Below, in pieces: positions 9,650-19,118 of a DNA stretch of 51,708 nucleotides. The notes beneath the pieces are model-generated. The model did no database searches, had not been told where the DNA came from, and was given only the letters and a program-made list of their open reading frames with translations. Location of the stretch: the NCBI RefSeq assembly GCF_008693105.1, contig NZ_VXKK01000044.1, positions 1 through 51,708 of the forward strand. The letters run 5' to 3'. This DNA comes from Corynebacterium flavescens. GTDB lineage: Bacteria > Actinomycetota > Actinomycetes > Mycobacteriales > Mycobacteriaceae. Numbering within the stretch: position 1 is the stretch's first letter; each line of letters starts with the position of its first letter. A program made the translations under genes and the position numbers.

Positions 9650-10921
9650 ATGACCACCGAAACCGCACCATTTGTTGCCGCCCAGAAAGCAGTTCAGAAA
9701 CGCACTCTCGCCGTACTAGCGACAATGCAGGTGATCGGGACCATCGGCGTCGGCGTCGCGCCCTCGATTGGCATCCTCGTCGCCGATGAACTCACCAATA
9801 ACGAGGCCTGGGCCGGGCTCGCCCGCACCTCCAGCACCCTAGGCGCTGCTCTCATGGGCGTGCCTTTTGGCCTCCTTGCGGCGCGGCGCGGCCGCCGTTT
9901 CGCTCTCAGCACCGGATGGTGGACCGCGGCCTGCGGCAGTGCGCTCCTCGTTCTCGCCGTTTCGCAGCACTTGGTGGCCTTGCTCTTCTTCGGGTTATTC
10001 CTCATGGGGGCAGGGTTGGCGGTCAGCCTGCAGGCGCGCTTCGCGGCCACAGACCTCGCCGATGTTCGCCATCACGGGCGCGCACTCTCCCTCATCGTCT
10101 GGGTCGGCACCATAGGCTCCGTTTTAGGCCCCAACCTCGCTGTCCCCGGGCGCTACATCACCAACGCGACGGGACTGAGCCTCTATGCCAGTGCTTTTGC
10201 GATAGCGGCGCTATGCATGGCTATGGCCGGTGTCATTTCCTTCACTTTCTTGCGCCCGGATCCATTGCTCGAGTCACTGAAGCACTCCGCCGCCGCTCGC
10301 CCCTTGGCCACTCCACTTTCCCAAAAAGAAGCCTTTGGCCAGGTATTTACTGAGCTACGCATCAACCCCGGTGCCCGCTATGCGGTTCTCGCCATCGTCT
10401 CCGCACACATCGTCATGGTGGCAATCATGACGATGACGCCGGTGCACATTACCCACCACGGCGGCTCAGTAGAGATCGTCGGCATCACCATCAGCCTCCA
10501 CGTTCTCGGAATGTATGCTCTCGCCCCGCTCGTCGGCCAACTCACTGACCGGTGTGGTCACCGCATCACCATTGTCATCGGCGTTCTCATCTTCTTTGCC
10601 TCACTCCTCGCCGGAGTGTTCAAAGCAGAAGACTTTGGATGGATCGTATTCTCCCTGATCCTGCTGGGGCTGGGCTGGTCCTTCGTCAACGTCGCCGGCT
10701 CGGCCTTGTTCAGCTCCGTGGTATCCGCACAGTCTCGCACTGCGGCACAAGGCGGCGTCGATGCCCTATCCAACTTCTGTGGCGCCTTCGCCGCCTTGAT
10801 ATCGGGGCCACTGCTCGCGCTGACGTCTTTCCCCGTTCTGTCCATTTTCGGAATGCTCGCGCTAGTTCCGCTCTTGCTCCTCGTCCTGACGCGCTCCCCA
10901 CAGATTCCATCGCGTCCGTGA
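9650..10921 (+). CDS. MFS-type transporter
   Basis: A 423-residue membrane protein with about 12 hydrophobic segments. After a short polar N-terminus, helix 1 begins about residue 22 (LAVLATMQVIGTIGVG). The loop 2-3 region has GLLAARRGRRFALSTG, the basic turn typical of the Major Facilitator Superfamily. A longer central cytoplasmic loop (about 205-240, SLKHSAAARPLATPLSQKEA) separates the two halves. Substrate cannot be inferred; drug or metabolite export is the usual role. It stands alone, divergent from glpD across 391 bases. A solo IS end lies about 70 bases after the stop. Confidence 0.85.
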   Translation: MTTETAPFVAAQKAVQKRTLAVLATMQVIGTIGVGVAPSIGILVADELTNNEAWAGLARTSSTLGAALMGVPFGLLAARRGRRFALSTGWWTAACGSALLVLAVSQHLVALLFFGLFLMGAGLAVSLQARFAATDLADVRHHGRALSLIVWVGTIGSVLGPNLAVPGRYITNATGLSLYASAFAIAALCMAMAGVISFTFLRPDPLLESLKHSAAARPLATPLSQKEAFGQVFTELRINPGARYAVLAIVSAHIVMVAIMTMTPVHITHHGGSVEIVGITISLHVLGMYALAPLVGQLTDRCGHRITIVIGVLIFFASLLAGVFKAEDFGWIVFSLILLGLGWSFVNVAGSALFSSVVSAQSRTAAQGGVDALSNFCGAFAALISGPLLALTSFPVLSIFGMLALVPLLLLVLTRSPQIPSRP

Positions 10922-10989
10922 TTCACCGGTGCCACTGCCCTACGAGGTTTGAGACATACGCGTGGAGACTGCCTTTCCTTAACAGAATG

Positions 10990-11031
10990 TCGGGATATCA
11001 GGTGTCTACCAAACGGGGATCAGATCTTACA
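10990..11031 (-). mobile_element. Solo IS3-family end (remnant)
   Basis: The block GATATCAGGTGTCTACCAAA with its flanks matches 507-549 of the defective IS at the window start, in the same orientation. No transposase sequence lies next to it: the MFS gene ends at 10921 on the side where the IS body should be. It is a scar left by deletion of an IS copy, or a recombination product. Confidence 0.75.
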
Positions 11032-12083
11032 GAATTTATCTAAATGCTAACAGAGGCAGAAAACGGAGAACCTCCTCCAGCCCCTTCGAACTGCCTCAGC
11101 GTGCAATGGTGCAGACGGTACCCCTTCCAATGGGCTTGCCCACAAGTATGACCGCTACTACACCTACCCACCCCTGCTATCACAAGCACCCGCTACTAAA
11201 ACCCTGGCTGCGACAGCAAACTGGATGCTAGTGCAGAATGATGTGCATCGGAGAGTTGTTGATTATGGAAGTCTTGGCTTCTAGAACAGTACTTGTAGAG
11301 GAGATCTCAACGGGGGAGCTCTTGCATCTCAGTTTTCTATCATCAAAAAAGCGGTAGCTAAATCCGACCGTGGGCACTCCTCCATTTCTTACCAGAGCTT
11401 TGTTTCTTCCCCACTTGCAATTGCTTATAAACCCATCGCACTCAACACGTGGGAACGTGAAAATGTAGTGGAACCACCGTGTTCCCCATACCGGTTCAAA
11501 AACCGTGTGGATTTCACGATACTCTGCAGTTTTTTCTATGTTGTCTTCGTCTTCCAATTCTTTAAACCCTTTATCAACAGGAATGTTCAAGGCAGAGATC
11601 ACAGCAGCAACTATCGCCACCTTGCCAATCGTACGTCCACGGCATCAGCACCGGGGAAGATTGTGGGTGCCGATAATGCTTACTCGCAGACTCGGAAAAG
11701 GTTCGTGTACACCGCTTTTGTTACCCACGTGTTCTCTCACTGCGTTGTCGGGTGCGAGCTGCCAGAGAATCGATACGTACTGAAGCTTAGCCACTGCAAT
11801 CTCTCAACCAAGCGCTTGTGTGCTCGAAAGGGATAACGGGTCTGATTCACCACCGCGACCACAGTTGACAGACCATCTGCTCTGGGGCCGGTCTGCTCGT
11901 TCCAAGTCGCAGCATTCCCATCGCATTGCAGGAAGGCAGCCTATCCAGAAAGACACTTCGGGAATTGCGAGGGGCAACGCACCGACAGACATCAAGGCCC
12001 GACCCCCAGTTCTACAACTCGACACTTTTTACAGCGGACCTGTGTAGCTAGACTCGAAGATCACGATGTTGAAAGGACAGACT
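11032..12083. other. Gene-poor, AT-richer accessory stretch
   Basis: About 1.05 kb between a solo IS end and a small membrane gene. Codon-like structure is weak on both strands. Only one frame (11228-11620, minus) is long, and it is unrecognised. No RNA gene, terminator or recognisable IS body is visible. The stretch has the look of decayed inserted DNA. Confidence 0.45.
11228..11620 (-). CDS. Hypothetical protein, doubtful
   Basis: A 130-residue frame starting with GTG (MAIVAAVISALNIPVDKGF). It has a short hydrophobic N-terminus, then acidic (KELEDEDNIEKTAEY) and aromatic (WGTRWFHYIFTF) stretches. There is no clear ribosome-binding site and no family I recognise. An in-frame stop lies about eight codons upstream, so it cannot extend far. 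It may be a small secreted or anchored protein of the inserted region, a gene fragment, or non-coding. Confidence 0.3.
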   Translation of the reverse strand: MAIVAAVISALNIPVDKGFKELEDEDNIEKTAEYREIHTVFEPVWGTRWFHYIFTFPRVECDGFISNCKWGRNKALVRNGGVPTVGFSYRFFDDRKLRCKSSPVEISSTSTVLEAKTSIINNSPMHIILH

Positions 12084-12341
12084 GTGCTCTATATGATTCC
12101 CGGATTGCTAGCTGGGGCCGCCTTCTACTTCATCGTCTCGGCGAGCAACTGGTTCGCTTGGAAAGTATCTTCAAAGAAGTACCGGCTAAAGGCATATGGC
12201 CTACTGTTCATCCATTGTCTTGCCGCTATCGCATTCAGTATCTTCCTTGCGTTCCCAGGGGGTGGTGGGAACTGGGCAACCCACCTGCAGATCAGTGGAT
12301 TCTTGCTGGCTGGATGCGTCCTAAGTTTCATTAACCGCTAG
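12084..12341 (+). CDS. Small membrane protein
   Basis: About 85 residues with three hydrophobic segments (MIPGLLAGAAFYFIVSASN; AYGLLFIHCLAAIAFSIFL; ISGFLLAGCVLSF). The GTG at 12084 is preferred because AAAGGA lies 6 bases upstream of it; the in-frame ATG at 12066 has no such site and overlaps it. No family is recognised. It stands alone; the inverted repeat CCACTGC/GCAGTGG at 12356-12387 follows and may act as an end signal. Confidence 0.55.
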   Translation: MLYMIPGLLAGAAFYFIVSASNWFAWKVSSKKYRLKAYGLLFIHCLAAIAFSIFLAFPGGGGNWATHLQISGFLLAGCVLSFINR

Positions 12342-12498
12342 AGGCCCTCCAGATTCCACTGCTGTGTGGATTAAACCCTTGCAGTGGCTCGCCGCCGCGC
12401 CCTAACATAGCTCTGTTTGAGTGCACGGCTTTCTCTAGAGGCGAGCCTGCTTAGAAACGTCCCGCAAAACACCACAGAACAGGAAGAGAATTAAAGCA

Positions 12499-13080
12499 AT
12501 GAGCTTGTCAGTAATTGAGGCTATTGAATCGCGCCGCTCCACCCGCAAGTACACCGACGAGATCCCCAACGCCGAGCTCATCGATAGGGTGGTTAAGCTT
12601 GCCCTCGAGGCACCCAGTGCTTTTAATGCTCAGCAAAGGGAGATCGTCGTGGTCACGGATCCGGATGTCAAGCAGGCGCTTTTCGATGCCTCCCATCAGC
12701 GCCAGTTCCTCGACGCCCCGGTTGTCTTCGTTGCGGTGGCACGGGCGGAGAATGATCCCAGCGATCTAGATGAGATCCTCGGGAGCGAGCGTGCCGCCCG
12801 CGTCGAGGGATTCCTCCATGGGCGCGACTTACAGGCCGCGCGCGAGGCTTCTTTGAAGGACGCCAGCCTCGCCGCCGCGTTCTTATTACTGGCAGCACAG
12901 TCCGAGGGGCTGGGCACCAGCCCGACGACCGGCTGGGATGAGGAGAAGGTCAAGCAGGCCCTCGGCATCGGCGGGCGCGCCGACCGAGCCATCGCCCTCA
13001 TCATCGCCGCCGGCTTTCCAGCCGAGCATCCGCAGCACCCGGGCCGGTTGGATAATCGCCGCATCGACAACAGCTACTAG
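12499..13080 (+). CDS. Nitroreductase-family FMN oxidoreductase
   Basis: A 193-residue protein. The N-terminal SRRSTRKYTDEIPN is the FMN-phosphate-binding Arg cluster of the family. APSAFNAQQREIVVVTD (about 37-53) and a C-terminal IALIIAAGFPAE follow the NfnB/NfsB-like pattern. These enzymes reduce nitro compounds, quinones or flavins with NAD(P)H in the cytoplasm, usually as dimers; the physiological substrate is not shown. AGGAAGAG lies 9 bases before the ATG. The gene stands alone and converges on the ABC permease 24 bases downstream. Confidence 0.88.
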   Translation: MSLSVIEAIESRRSTRKYTDEIPNAELIDRVVKLALEAPSAFNAQQREIVVVTDPDVKQALFDASHQRQFLDAPVVFVAVARAENDPSDLDEILGSERAARVEGFLHGRDLQAAREASLKDASLAAAFLLLAAQSEGLGTSPTTGWDEEKVKQALGIGGRADRAIALIIAAGFPAEHPQHPGRLDNRRIDNSY

Positions 13081-13104
13081 ATCTACCTAATCCGGCCCCG
13101 CGTT

Positions 13105-13923
13105 TCACTGTCCTCCTCTACGGAACCTCCTCGCCGCAATCGGAAGGAAGATCAAGGTCAGCAAAAGTGGCCATGCGATCGCCCCAGCTAGGGCGTATTC
13201 ACCCGCCAAGCTCTGCGTCTGCCACGTTGCAGACCCCAGTAGATCCCGCACGGCACTGGCAGTTGCCGATACCGGGTTGAGCTCGGCTAGCGCTCCCAAC
13301 CACGCGGGCATTGTAGCGGGGTTGACAAAGACGCTGGAAAAGAACGCGATGGGCCACACCAAAATCTGTATATAGGCGACAGATTCGACCGACTTCGCGC
13401 CGTAGCCGATGTAGAGCCCAATCCACAGCATCGCGAACCTGAATAACATCAGGATTATAAAAGCGAGGAGAACTCTTCCGAGAGTGGTATCGGGGCGCCA
13501 GCCAATCAGCAACGCAAAGGCCACCATGATGGCAAGCGTGATGAGAGAACTAATCATGTCAGCGATGCAGCGACCGAGCACAATGGAGGCCGCATTAATG
13601 GGGAAGGAACGGAGCCGATCGTTGACGCCGCGTGCCGCATCAGCTGCAGCTGTCAGCGTGGTCCCATCCAACCCAAAGAGCATGGTCACGGCAAGCATTC
13701 CGGGGATCAAGAACTCCGTGTAGCTTACTTGCGCGGGAAGGGTCAGCGCCCCGCCAAATAGTCCTAGGAACAGGACGGTGACGAACACCGGGAATAGCCA
13801 GTTAGTCACCATCACACTGATCTGGGACTTCCACGACCGCATCACACGGACCGTGATGATCCAGGCCGCATCCCAAACACTGGGAGGCTGGACTGACTCC
13901 TGCGTGAGTATCTTTAGCGTCAT
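13105..13923 (-). CDS. ABC-2 type exporter permease (DrrB-like)
   Basis: A 272-residue membrane protein with six predicted helices. The segment YTEFLIPGMLAVTMLFG and the following loop (DAARGVNDRLRSFPINAASI) are typical of ABC-2/DrrB permeases; a motif beginning NPVSATASAVRDLL precedes the last helix. It forms the membrane part of the exporter with the ATPase at 13926-14903, whose stop lies 2 bases before this start, so the two are translationally coupled. Probable role is export of a drug, antibiotic or lipid. Confidence 0.88.
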   Translation of the reverse strand: MTLKILTQESVQPPSVWDAAWIITVRVMRSWKSQISVMVTNWLFPVFVTVLFLGLFGGALTLPAQVSYTEFLIPGMLAVTMLFGLDGTTLTAAADAARGVNDRLRSFPINAASIVLGRCIADMISSLITLAIMVAFALLIGWRPDTTLGRVLLAFIILMLFRFAMLWIGLYIGYGAKSVESVAYIQILVWPIAFFSSVFVNPATMPAWLGALAELNPVSATASAVRDLLGSATWQTQSLAGEYALAGAIAWPLLLTLIFLPIAARRFRRGGQ

Positions 13924-13925
13924 GG

Positions 13926-14903
13926 CTAGTTGCTCTCCTTGTCCTTAGTGAGAATCGAGGGATCAGGCGTGCCACCCGTGAGCTTAAGAAATACTTCTTC
14001 CAATGAAGGCTTGCGCAGTGTGACTTCCTTCGGCGAGAGCCCTTGCTCGGTCATGGCGTGCAGGCTCGCCCCGAGTACGTCCGGGTCGGGAGCAGGAAGG
14101 GAAACCTCGAGCCTCCTCTCATTGATCTCAGCCTTGAAATCAATGGTCTTGAGCTCTACGAGTGCGGCCCTCGCATCCGCTTCTGTGTCGAAGCATAACC
14201 GAATCACCGCAGGCCCGACGATGTCTTTGAGCTCTTCAGACGTACCTTGAGCGACAACCTCGCCACGCGAGAGAAACACAACCTGATCCGCGAGCTGGTC
14301 TGCTTCCTCCAAGTACTGGGTTGTCAGCAAGATGGTTGTGCCCTCGCTAAGAAGCAAGCGCAGGGATTGCCACAGGTCACGTCGAGCCGCTGGGTCAAGG
14401 CCCGTTGTCGGCTCATCGACGAAGAGAACATCTGGACGGAAGATCATGCTAGCCGCGAGATCGAGCTTGCGCCGCATTCCACCCGAGAATCCCCGCACCG
14501 TCCGATCAGCTGCCTCGACAAGGCCAAACTGTCGAAGCAACTCTCCAGAGCGCGTGGCTGCGCCTCCTCGACTGAGTCCCCGGAGCCGACCGAATAGCAT
14601 CAGGTTTTGCTCGGCTGTGAGCTGCTCGTCCACGGCCGCCGTCTGCCCGACCAAGGCGATATGGCTCCGCACCTGCTTAGCCTCAGTCTTCAAGTCGTAG
14701 CCCGCGACGCTCGCTCGGCCACGATCAAATCGCAACAGCGTTGCCAGCCCGCGGACCGCGGTGGTCTTGCCGGCACCATTCGGCCCCAGCAGGGCCACTA
14801 CTTGGCCTTTTTCGACTTCCAAACTGAGATCTCGTAGCCCTACTTCTCCCTTTTTGGTGCGGTAGGACTTCCCTATTCCTTCGGCCTCGATTGCTAGTTT
14901 CAT
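13926..14903 (-). CDS. ABC exporter ATPase (DrrA-like)
   Basis: A 325-residue ATPase. Walker A is GPNGAGKT (40-47), the signature is FSGGM (139-143) and Walker B is VLFVDEP (159-165), followed by TTGLDP. The C-terminal about 90 residues (SLPAPDPDVLGASLHAMTEQ, then LRKPSLEEVFLKLTG) match the DrrA extension. It energises the adjacent permease. A GGGAGG lies 7 bases before the ATG. It is divergent from the TetR gene at 15014, with a paired operator in the 110-base gap, so substrate-induced derepression by that TetR protein is likely. Confidence 0.92.
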   Translation of the reverse strand: MKLAIEAEGIGKSYRTKKGEVGLRDLSLEVEKGQVVALLGPNGAGKTTAVRGLATLLRFDRGRASVAGYDLKTEAKQVRSHIALVGQTAAVDEQLTAEQNLMLFGRLRGLSRGGAATRSGELLRQFGLVEAADRTVRGFSGGMRRKLDLAASMIFRPDVLFVDEPTTGLDPAARRDLWQSLRLLLSEGTTILLTTQYLEEADQLADQVVFLSRGEVVAQGTSEELKDIVGPAVIRLCFDTEADARAALVELKTIDFKAEINERRLEVSLPAPDPDVLGASLHAMTEQGLSPKEVTLRKPSLEEVFLKLTGGTPDPSILTKDKESN

Positions 14904-14920
14904 TCCGCACCTCCCGTATT

Positions 14921-14975
14921 TTACAGCGTACGGTACACCGTATCACATAATGTTATACGGCGTACAGTACTGTAG
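14921..14975. promoter_or_regulatory. Paired operator between ABC exporter and TetR gene
   Basis: Two near-identical sites face each other: ACCGTAT reading out of GTACGGTACACCGTAT (14928-14943) and ATACGGCGTACAGTAC (14955-14970). Read inward from each side both give ATACGG-Y-GTAC-N-GTAC. Each is itself a partial palindrome, as expected for a TetR dimer. The pair covers both divergent promoters. Confidence 0.7.
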
Positions 14976-15013
14976 AATCCGACTAGCATCAAGGCTTCAA
15001 GGAAGGGAAAGAA

Positions 15014-15790
15014 ATGGTCGAGCGCACGGGAAACGGTGACCCGTTGCAAAGCCTTGCGCTGCTGTGGCGCACCAATGTCAAGAAGGGGCGCTCAGGGTTG
15101 ACACTCGATGCGATCATCGACGCTGGGATCGCCATTGCCAACGAGTCCGGAATTGACGGACTCTCGATGCGCAAGATTGCGGAGAAGCTCGGTGTCAGTG
15201 CAATGTCGCTCTATGCCCATGTTCCCAGCAAGACGGAGCTGATCGATCTCATGGTCGATCACGTCAACGGAAAGGTCTACCCAGATGCGGAAAGCCTTCC
15301 GCCGGAGTCCGGCTGGCGAGCTGGCCTAGAAGTGGTCGCAGAGCGAAACTGGAAGCTTCTGTCCGATCACCGCTGGCTGAACGACGTTGACACTGTTCGC
15401 CCGCCCCTAGGGCCGGGCACCACCGGAAAATACGACATCGAACTAAAGCCGTTGGTTGGAAGTGGGCTTGAGGATGTAGAGATTGACCAAATCCTTACAC
15501 TCGTCCTTGAGCACGTCAAAGCAGCTGCGCGCCTCTCATCCGCGGTTGCAGCAACCAACGAAACAACTGGAAACAACGACCAAGAATGGTGGAGCGTCGC
15601 TGGGCCTGTCCTCACGGCCCTGATTGATCCTGCGAAGTACCCTCATGCCTCGAGGATTGGCATGGCCGCCGGCCAGGAATATGACTCGGCTGTCGATCCG
15701 GACCGCACCTATGCATTGGGGCTGCGGACGATACTCGATGGGGTGGAGTGTCTAATCCTTCAGAAGAACGAGAAGAACCCGGAATCCTGA
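15014..15790 (+). CDS. TetR-family regulator (TetR_C_1 type)
   Basis: A 258-residue regulator. The N-terminal HTH (about residues 30-80) has LTLDAIIDAGIAIANESGID, LSMRKIAEKLGVSAMSLYAH and VPSKTELIDLMVD. The ligand-binding domain has the TetR_C_1 form found in regulators of drug exporters. The 30-residue extension before the HTH is common in that group. GGAAGGGAAAG lies just upstream of the ATG. It probably represses itself and the divergent DrrAB-like exporter through the paired sites at 14921-14975. Confidence 0.9.
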   Translation: MVERTGNGDPLQSLALLWRTNVKKGRSGLTLDAIIDAGIAIANESGIDGLSMRKIAEKLGVSAMSLYAHVPSKTELIDLMVDHVNGKVYPDAESLPPESGWRAGLEVVAERNWKLLSDHRWLNDVDTVRPPLGPGTTGKYDIELKPLVGSGLEDVEIDQILTLVLEHVKAAARLSSAVAATNETTGNNDQEWWSVAGPVLTALIDPAKYPHASRIGMAAGQEYDSAVDPDRTYALGLRTILDGVECLILQKNEKNPES

Positions 15791-15810
15791 GCAAAGATTC
15801 CTTATTCAAA

Positions 15811-17745
15811 CTAGTTGCTCTCCTCCGCGCGCAGCTCACGTTGCCGCACGATGATATCGAGTACCTCGGCCGCGCCGTCCTTGTCGGCGGTGTAGGTGAC
15901 AGAGCGGGCGTCACGCAGCACCTCGACCGGGGCGGATTCCAGCGCCACGCTGTTGAGCCAGCTCAGCCCCTCGTCGCCGTGCTGGCTGAGGAATGCCAGG
16001 ACCTCCTGGGAGCCTTCGGCAGCAGGGTCAATGCCTAGCGCGTCAAGAACGGTATGCGCTGCGTTAGCGCGGGTGGCGGCGTGGGAGGTGATAATAGAGC
16101 CCTCGCCATATTGGGTGATGCTCAGTTCCTCGGCGAGTTCATCGCCGAGTGCCTCGCGGATCTGCTCCGGCAAGAGTTCTACGCTGCCGCTGAGTACCCC
16201 GGCGGCATCCGCGCTGGCTAGGTGCTGCCAATCGATGCCGGCTTCATCCCCCAAGGCTTGCTCCACCGCGAGCACGGTTTCCTCTGCTAGCGGATGGGAG
16301 TCCACGATGTCCTCGCCGTGGCGAATCAGGGCGCCGTTATTCTCAATGAACCAGAGATCTTGGGGCAGCTCGTCGCAGCGGTGGCTGCGCGCGCCCTCGG
16401 AGACGAGGACGAGGTGCTCGAGATCGTCGACAAGCGCGGCGAAGAGTTTACGCAAGCGTGCACTGATGGCGCCATCCTCGTAGACAAAAGCCTCCTCGTC
16501 AGCGATGACCACCTTGGGCACCTGCGAGTAATCGGCCTTGACTCGGTTGGGCAGGCGCGACATGATGACGCGGGATTGGGCGGCCGCGCCGACGAGCACC
16601 TGTTCCACGCGGGATCCGAGGTAGATCTCCTTGCTGCTAGCAGCAAGTTTCTCCTGGGCATCTGCAACATCACTCTTGAGCTGCTCGAGGACCTCAGCGA
16701 TGCGCTCCTTGCCCTCACCCAGGCCGCGGCTGGCCTCCTCGAGGACGGCGTTGAGATTATCGTGCACCCAGGCCGTGATGTCGTTGGGGGTGGCGTTTTC
16801 AGTGTCCTGCTTCTTGGCAGGACTGTTCATGTGTATCTTGGACTTGGTGACATCCGCCAAGCTCAGCGAGATGTCCCGGACGCGATCTTTGAGGCCGGTG
16901 AGATCATCACTCAGGCGGCGCACGCGGTAGCGCTCGGACTCGATGGCCTTATCCTGGGACTCTGTCTGTGCCAGGCTGGGCGCTCCCCCGCCCTTGCGCG
17001 CGGGCACCCAATACTCGCCGGCAGGCATGGGACCGAACTCATCCTCGTACTCCTGCCACATCTTCTCCAGCTCGGCCTGCATGCGGCGGCGGATCTCTGT
17101 GGTATCAGCCTCGAAGTCACCTGTGGGATAGAAAGGCTCGAGTGCGTGGATGAGGATCGGGGTGTTGGTGCGCCCCAGGTGCCGCTTGTGACCCTTGGTC
17201 CACAAGCGCTGTGAACCGAAGATGACCTGCGGGATCACCGGAACACCAGCCTCGAAGGCGATGCGTACGGCACCGTTGCGCATGGCGCGAATCTCAAAAC
17301 TGCGCGAAATCGTGCCCTCAGCGAAGACGCCGACGATCTCGCCGGCTTTGGCTGCGTCCACAGCAGCCTGCAGGGAACGTGAGCCATCGATGCGGTCGAC
17401 GGAGATGTGCCCCATCAGCCGCATGAGAAAACCGACCCCCGGCTTGGCAAAAATCTCCGATTTAGCCAGGTAGCGCACGAGGCGGTGACGCAGGCGAGGC
17501 AAGAACCCGCCGAGGACGAAGTCCATGTAACCGGTGTGATTAAGCACGAGGACCGCGCCGCCGGTGGCAGGGATATTCTCCTCACCGCTCACCCGCATCT
17601 GCAGGCCTTGCGCCACGGTCACGCCCTTGGCAGCGCGGACGATCTGCCGATAGCAAAAGTCTTTCGCGCGCCTATTCTTCTTTCGCGCTTTGTTTGCAGA
17701 TGCCTTCGCAGATGCATCCGATGGATTCGACACGGTGGGCTCCAA
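15811..17745 (-). CDS. PlsC-type acyltransferase fused to a degenerate HAD-like domain
   Basis: A 644-residue protein. After a basic N-terminus (KARKKNRRAKDF), residues about 45-235 form a 1-acylglycerol-3-phosphate acyltransferase domain: NHTGYMD (the NHx4D motif, about 69-75) and FAEGTISRS (the EGT motif). A linker with heptad-like helices follows (about 270-400: LKDRVRDISLSLADVTK, EVLEQLKSDVADAQEK). The C-terminal about 230 residues (VVIADEEAFVYEDGAISARL, LWFIENNGALIRHGEDIVD) resemble a Cof-type HAD protein whose catalytic DxDGT is lost (ADEEA). It probably acylates a phospholipid precursor at the inner membrane. It starts 45 bases after serS and is probably cotranscribed with it. Confidence 0.75.
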   Translation of the reverse strand: MEPTVSNPSDASAKASANKARKKNRRAKDFCYRQIVRAAKGVTVAQGLQMRVSGEENIPATGGAVLVLNHTGYMDFVLGGFLPRLRHRLVRYLAKSEIFAKPGVGFLMRLMGHISVDRIDGSRSLQAAVDAAKAGEIVGVFAEGTISRSFEIRAMRNGAVRIAFEAGVPVIPQVIFGSQRLWTKGHKRHLGRTNTPILIHALEPFYPTGDFEADTTEIRRRMQAELEKMWQEYEDEFGPMPAGEYWVPARKGGGAPSLAQTESQDKAIESERYRVRRLSDDLTGLKDRVRDISLSLADVTKSKIHMNSPAKKQDTENATPNDITAWVHDNLNAVLEEASRGLGEGKERIAEVLEQLKSDVADAQEKLAASSKEIYLGSRVEQVLVGAAAQSRVIMSRLPNRVKADYSQVPKVVIADEEAFVYEDGAISARLRKLFAALVDDLEHLVLVSEGARSHRCDELPQDLWFIENNGALIRHGEDIVDSHPLAEETVLAVEQALGDEAGIDWQHLASADAAGVLSGSVELLPEQIREALGDELAEELSITQYGEGSIITSHAATRANAAHTVLDALGIDPAAEGSQEVLAFLSQHGDEGLSWLNSVALESAPVEVLRDARSVTYTADKDGAAEVLDIIVRQRELRAEESN

Positions 17746-17790
17746 TGCAAGGCCAGGAAACGATGATCTACTGTGTTCTATTTCGGTTCT

Positions 17791-19053
17791 TTAGTTCTTC
17801 TTTGGCTCAAGCACGTCTTTGCCCATGAAAGGCCGCAGAGCCTTCGGGACGATGACGGAGCCATCAGCCTGCTGGTGGTTTTCCAAGATGGCCACGAGCC
17901 AGCGCGTGGTAGCCAGCGTGCCGTTGAGCGTGGCGGCGGTCTGTGGCTTGCCGTTTTCATCGCGGTAACGGGTGGAAAGGCGGCGAGCCTGGAAGGTGGT
18001 GCAATTCGAGGTCGAGGTGAGCTCGCGGTAGGTCCCTTGGGTGGGCACCCAGGCCTCGTTATCGAACTTGCGGGCTGCTGAAGATCCGAGATCTCCGCCG
18101 GCGATGTCGATGGTGCGATAAGGCAGCTCCATGGCCGCGAGCATGTCCTTTTCCATCTGCAGCAACGCCTGGTGCTGAGCCTGAGCCTCCTCCGGCTTGC
18201 AATAGACAAACATCTCCACCTTGTCGAACTGGTGGACGCGCAAGATGCCGCGGGTGTCCTTGCCGTGGGAGCCAGCCTCACGGCGGAAGCACGATGACCA
18301 GCCGGCGTACTTGATGGGGCCGGAGGAAAGATCGATAATCTCATCCTTGTGGTAGCCAGCCAGGGCAACCTCGGAGGTACCTACCAGGTACAGATCATCC
18401 TTTTCGAGGTAGTAGATCTCATCCGAGTGCTGGCCCAAGAAGCCGGTACCCGCCATGATCTCCGGGTGCACCAGCACCGGCGGAACCATCAACTGGAAGC
18501 CTGCCTCGCGCGCCTTTTGGGCTGCCAGCAGCATCATGCCCAACTGCAAGAAGGCACCGTCACCGGTGAGGTAGTAGAAGCGTGCGCCGCCAACCTTGGC
18601 GCCACGCTTGACATCAATGAGGCCCAGGGACTCCCCGAGTGCCACGTGATCCTGGGGTTCGAAATCGAAGGTAGGTATCTCACCCACTTCTTCGACGACA
18701 ATGAAGTCATCCTCGCCGCCGGCCGGGGCACCCTCGACGACGTTGGAGATCTTGTACTGCAGCTCTTCCACCTTGGCCTCGGCAGAGCTTTGAGTCTCCT
18801 CTGCCTCCTTGACGCGGGCCTTGAGCTCGTTGGAGCCCTCGAGCAGGCGCGGGCGGTCTTCCGGGGCGGCCTGCCCAATCTTCTTGCCAAAGGCTTTTTG
18901 CTCGGAGCGTAGCTCATCCGCGGTCTTAATTGCGCTGCGGCGGGCCTCATCGGCCTCGATCAGCGAATCAACTAGAGAGGGGTCCTCGCCACGGGTTACT
19001 TGGGAGGCTCGGACAACATCGGGATTTTCGCGCAGGTACTTGAGATCAATCAC
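17791..19053 (-). CDS. serS: Seryl-tRNA synthetase
   Basis: A 420-residue class II synthetase that charges tRNA-Ser. The N-terminal coiled-coil arm spans about residues 25-100 ([34 protein letters not shown]). Motif 2 is [20 protein letters not shown], and motif 3 is near [28 protein letters not shown] is the serine-binding TXE loop. Length is normal. It is divergent from farR across 65 bases. No T-box is visible. Confidence 0.97.
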   Translation of the reverse strand: MIDLKYLRENPDVVRASQVTRGEDPSLVDSLIEADEARRSAIKTADELRSEQKAFGKKIGQAAPEDRPRLLEGSNELKARVKEAEETQSSAEAKVEELQYKISNVVEGAPAGGEDDFIVVEEVGEIPTFDFEPQDHVALGESLGLIDVKRGAKVGGARFYYLTGDGAFLQLGMMLLAAQKAREAGFQLMVPPVLVHPEIMAGTGFLGQHSDEIYYLEKDDLYLVGTSEVALAGYHKDEIIDLSSGPIKYAGWSSCFRREAGSHGKDTRGILRVHQFDKVEMFVYCKPEEAQAQHQALLQMEKDMLAAMELPYRTIDIAGGDLGSSAARKFDNEAWVPTQGTYRELTSTSNCTTFQARRLSTRYRDENGKPQTAATLNGTLATTRWLVAILENHQQADGSVIVPKALRPFMGKDVLEPKKN

Positions 19054-19118
19054 GTGCTAGATCCTACCGCACCGCCCCAGCCTTGCAGTGGTAATAACCA
19101 GCGATTTATTATGTAGAC

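Noticed and set aside
11468..11836. 122-codon plus-strand frame in the gene-poor stretch
   Set aside because: No ribosome site, no family pattern, and it overlaps the equally doubtful minus-strand frame.
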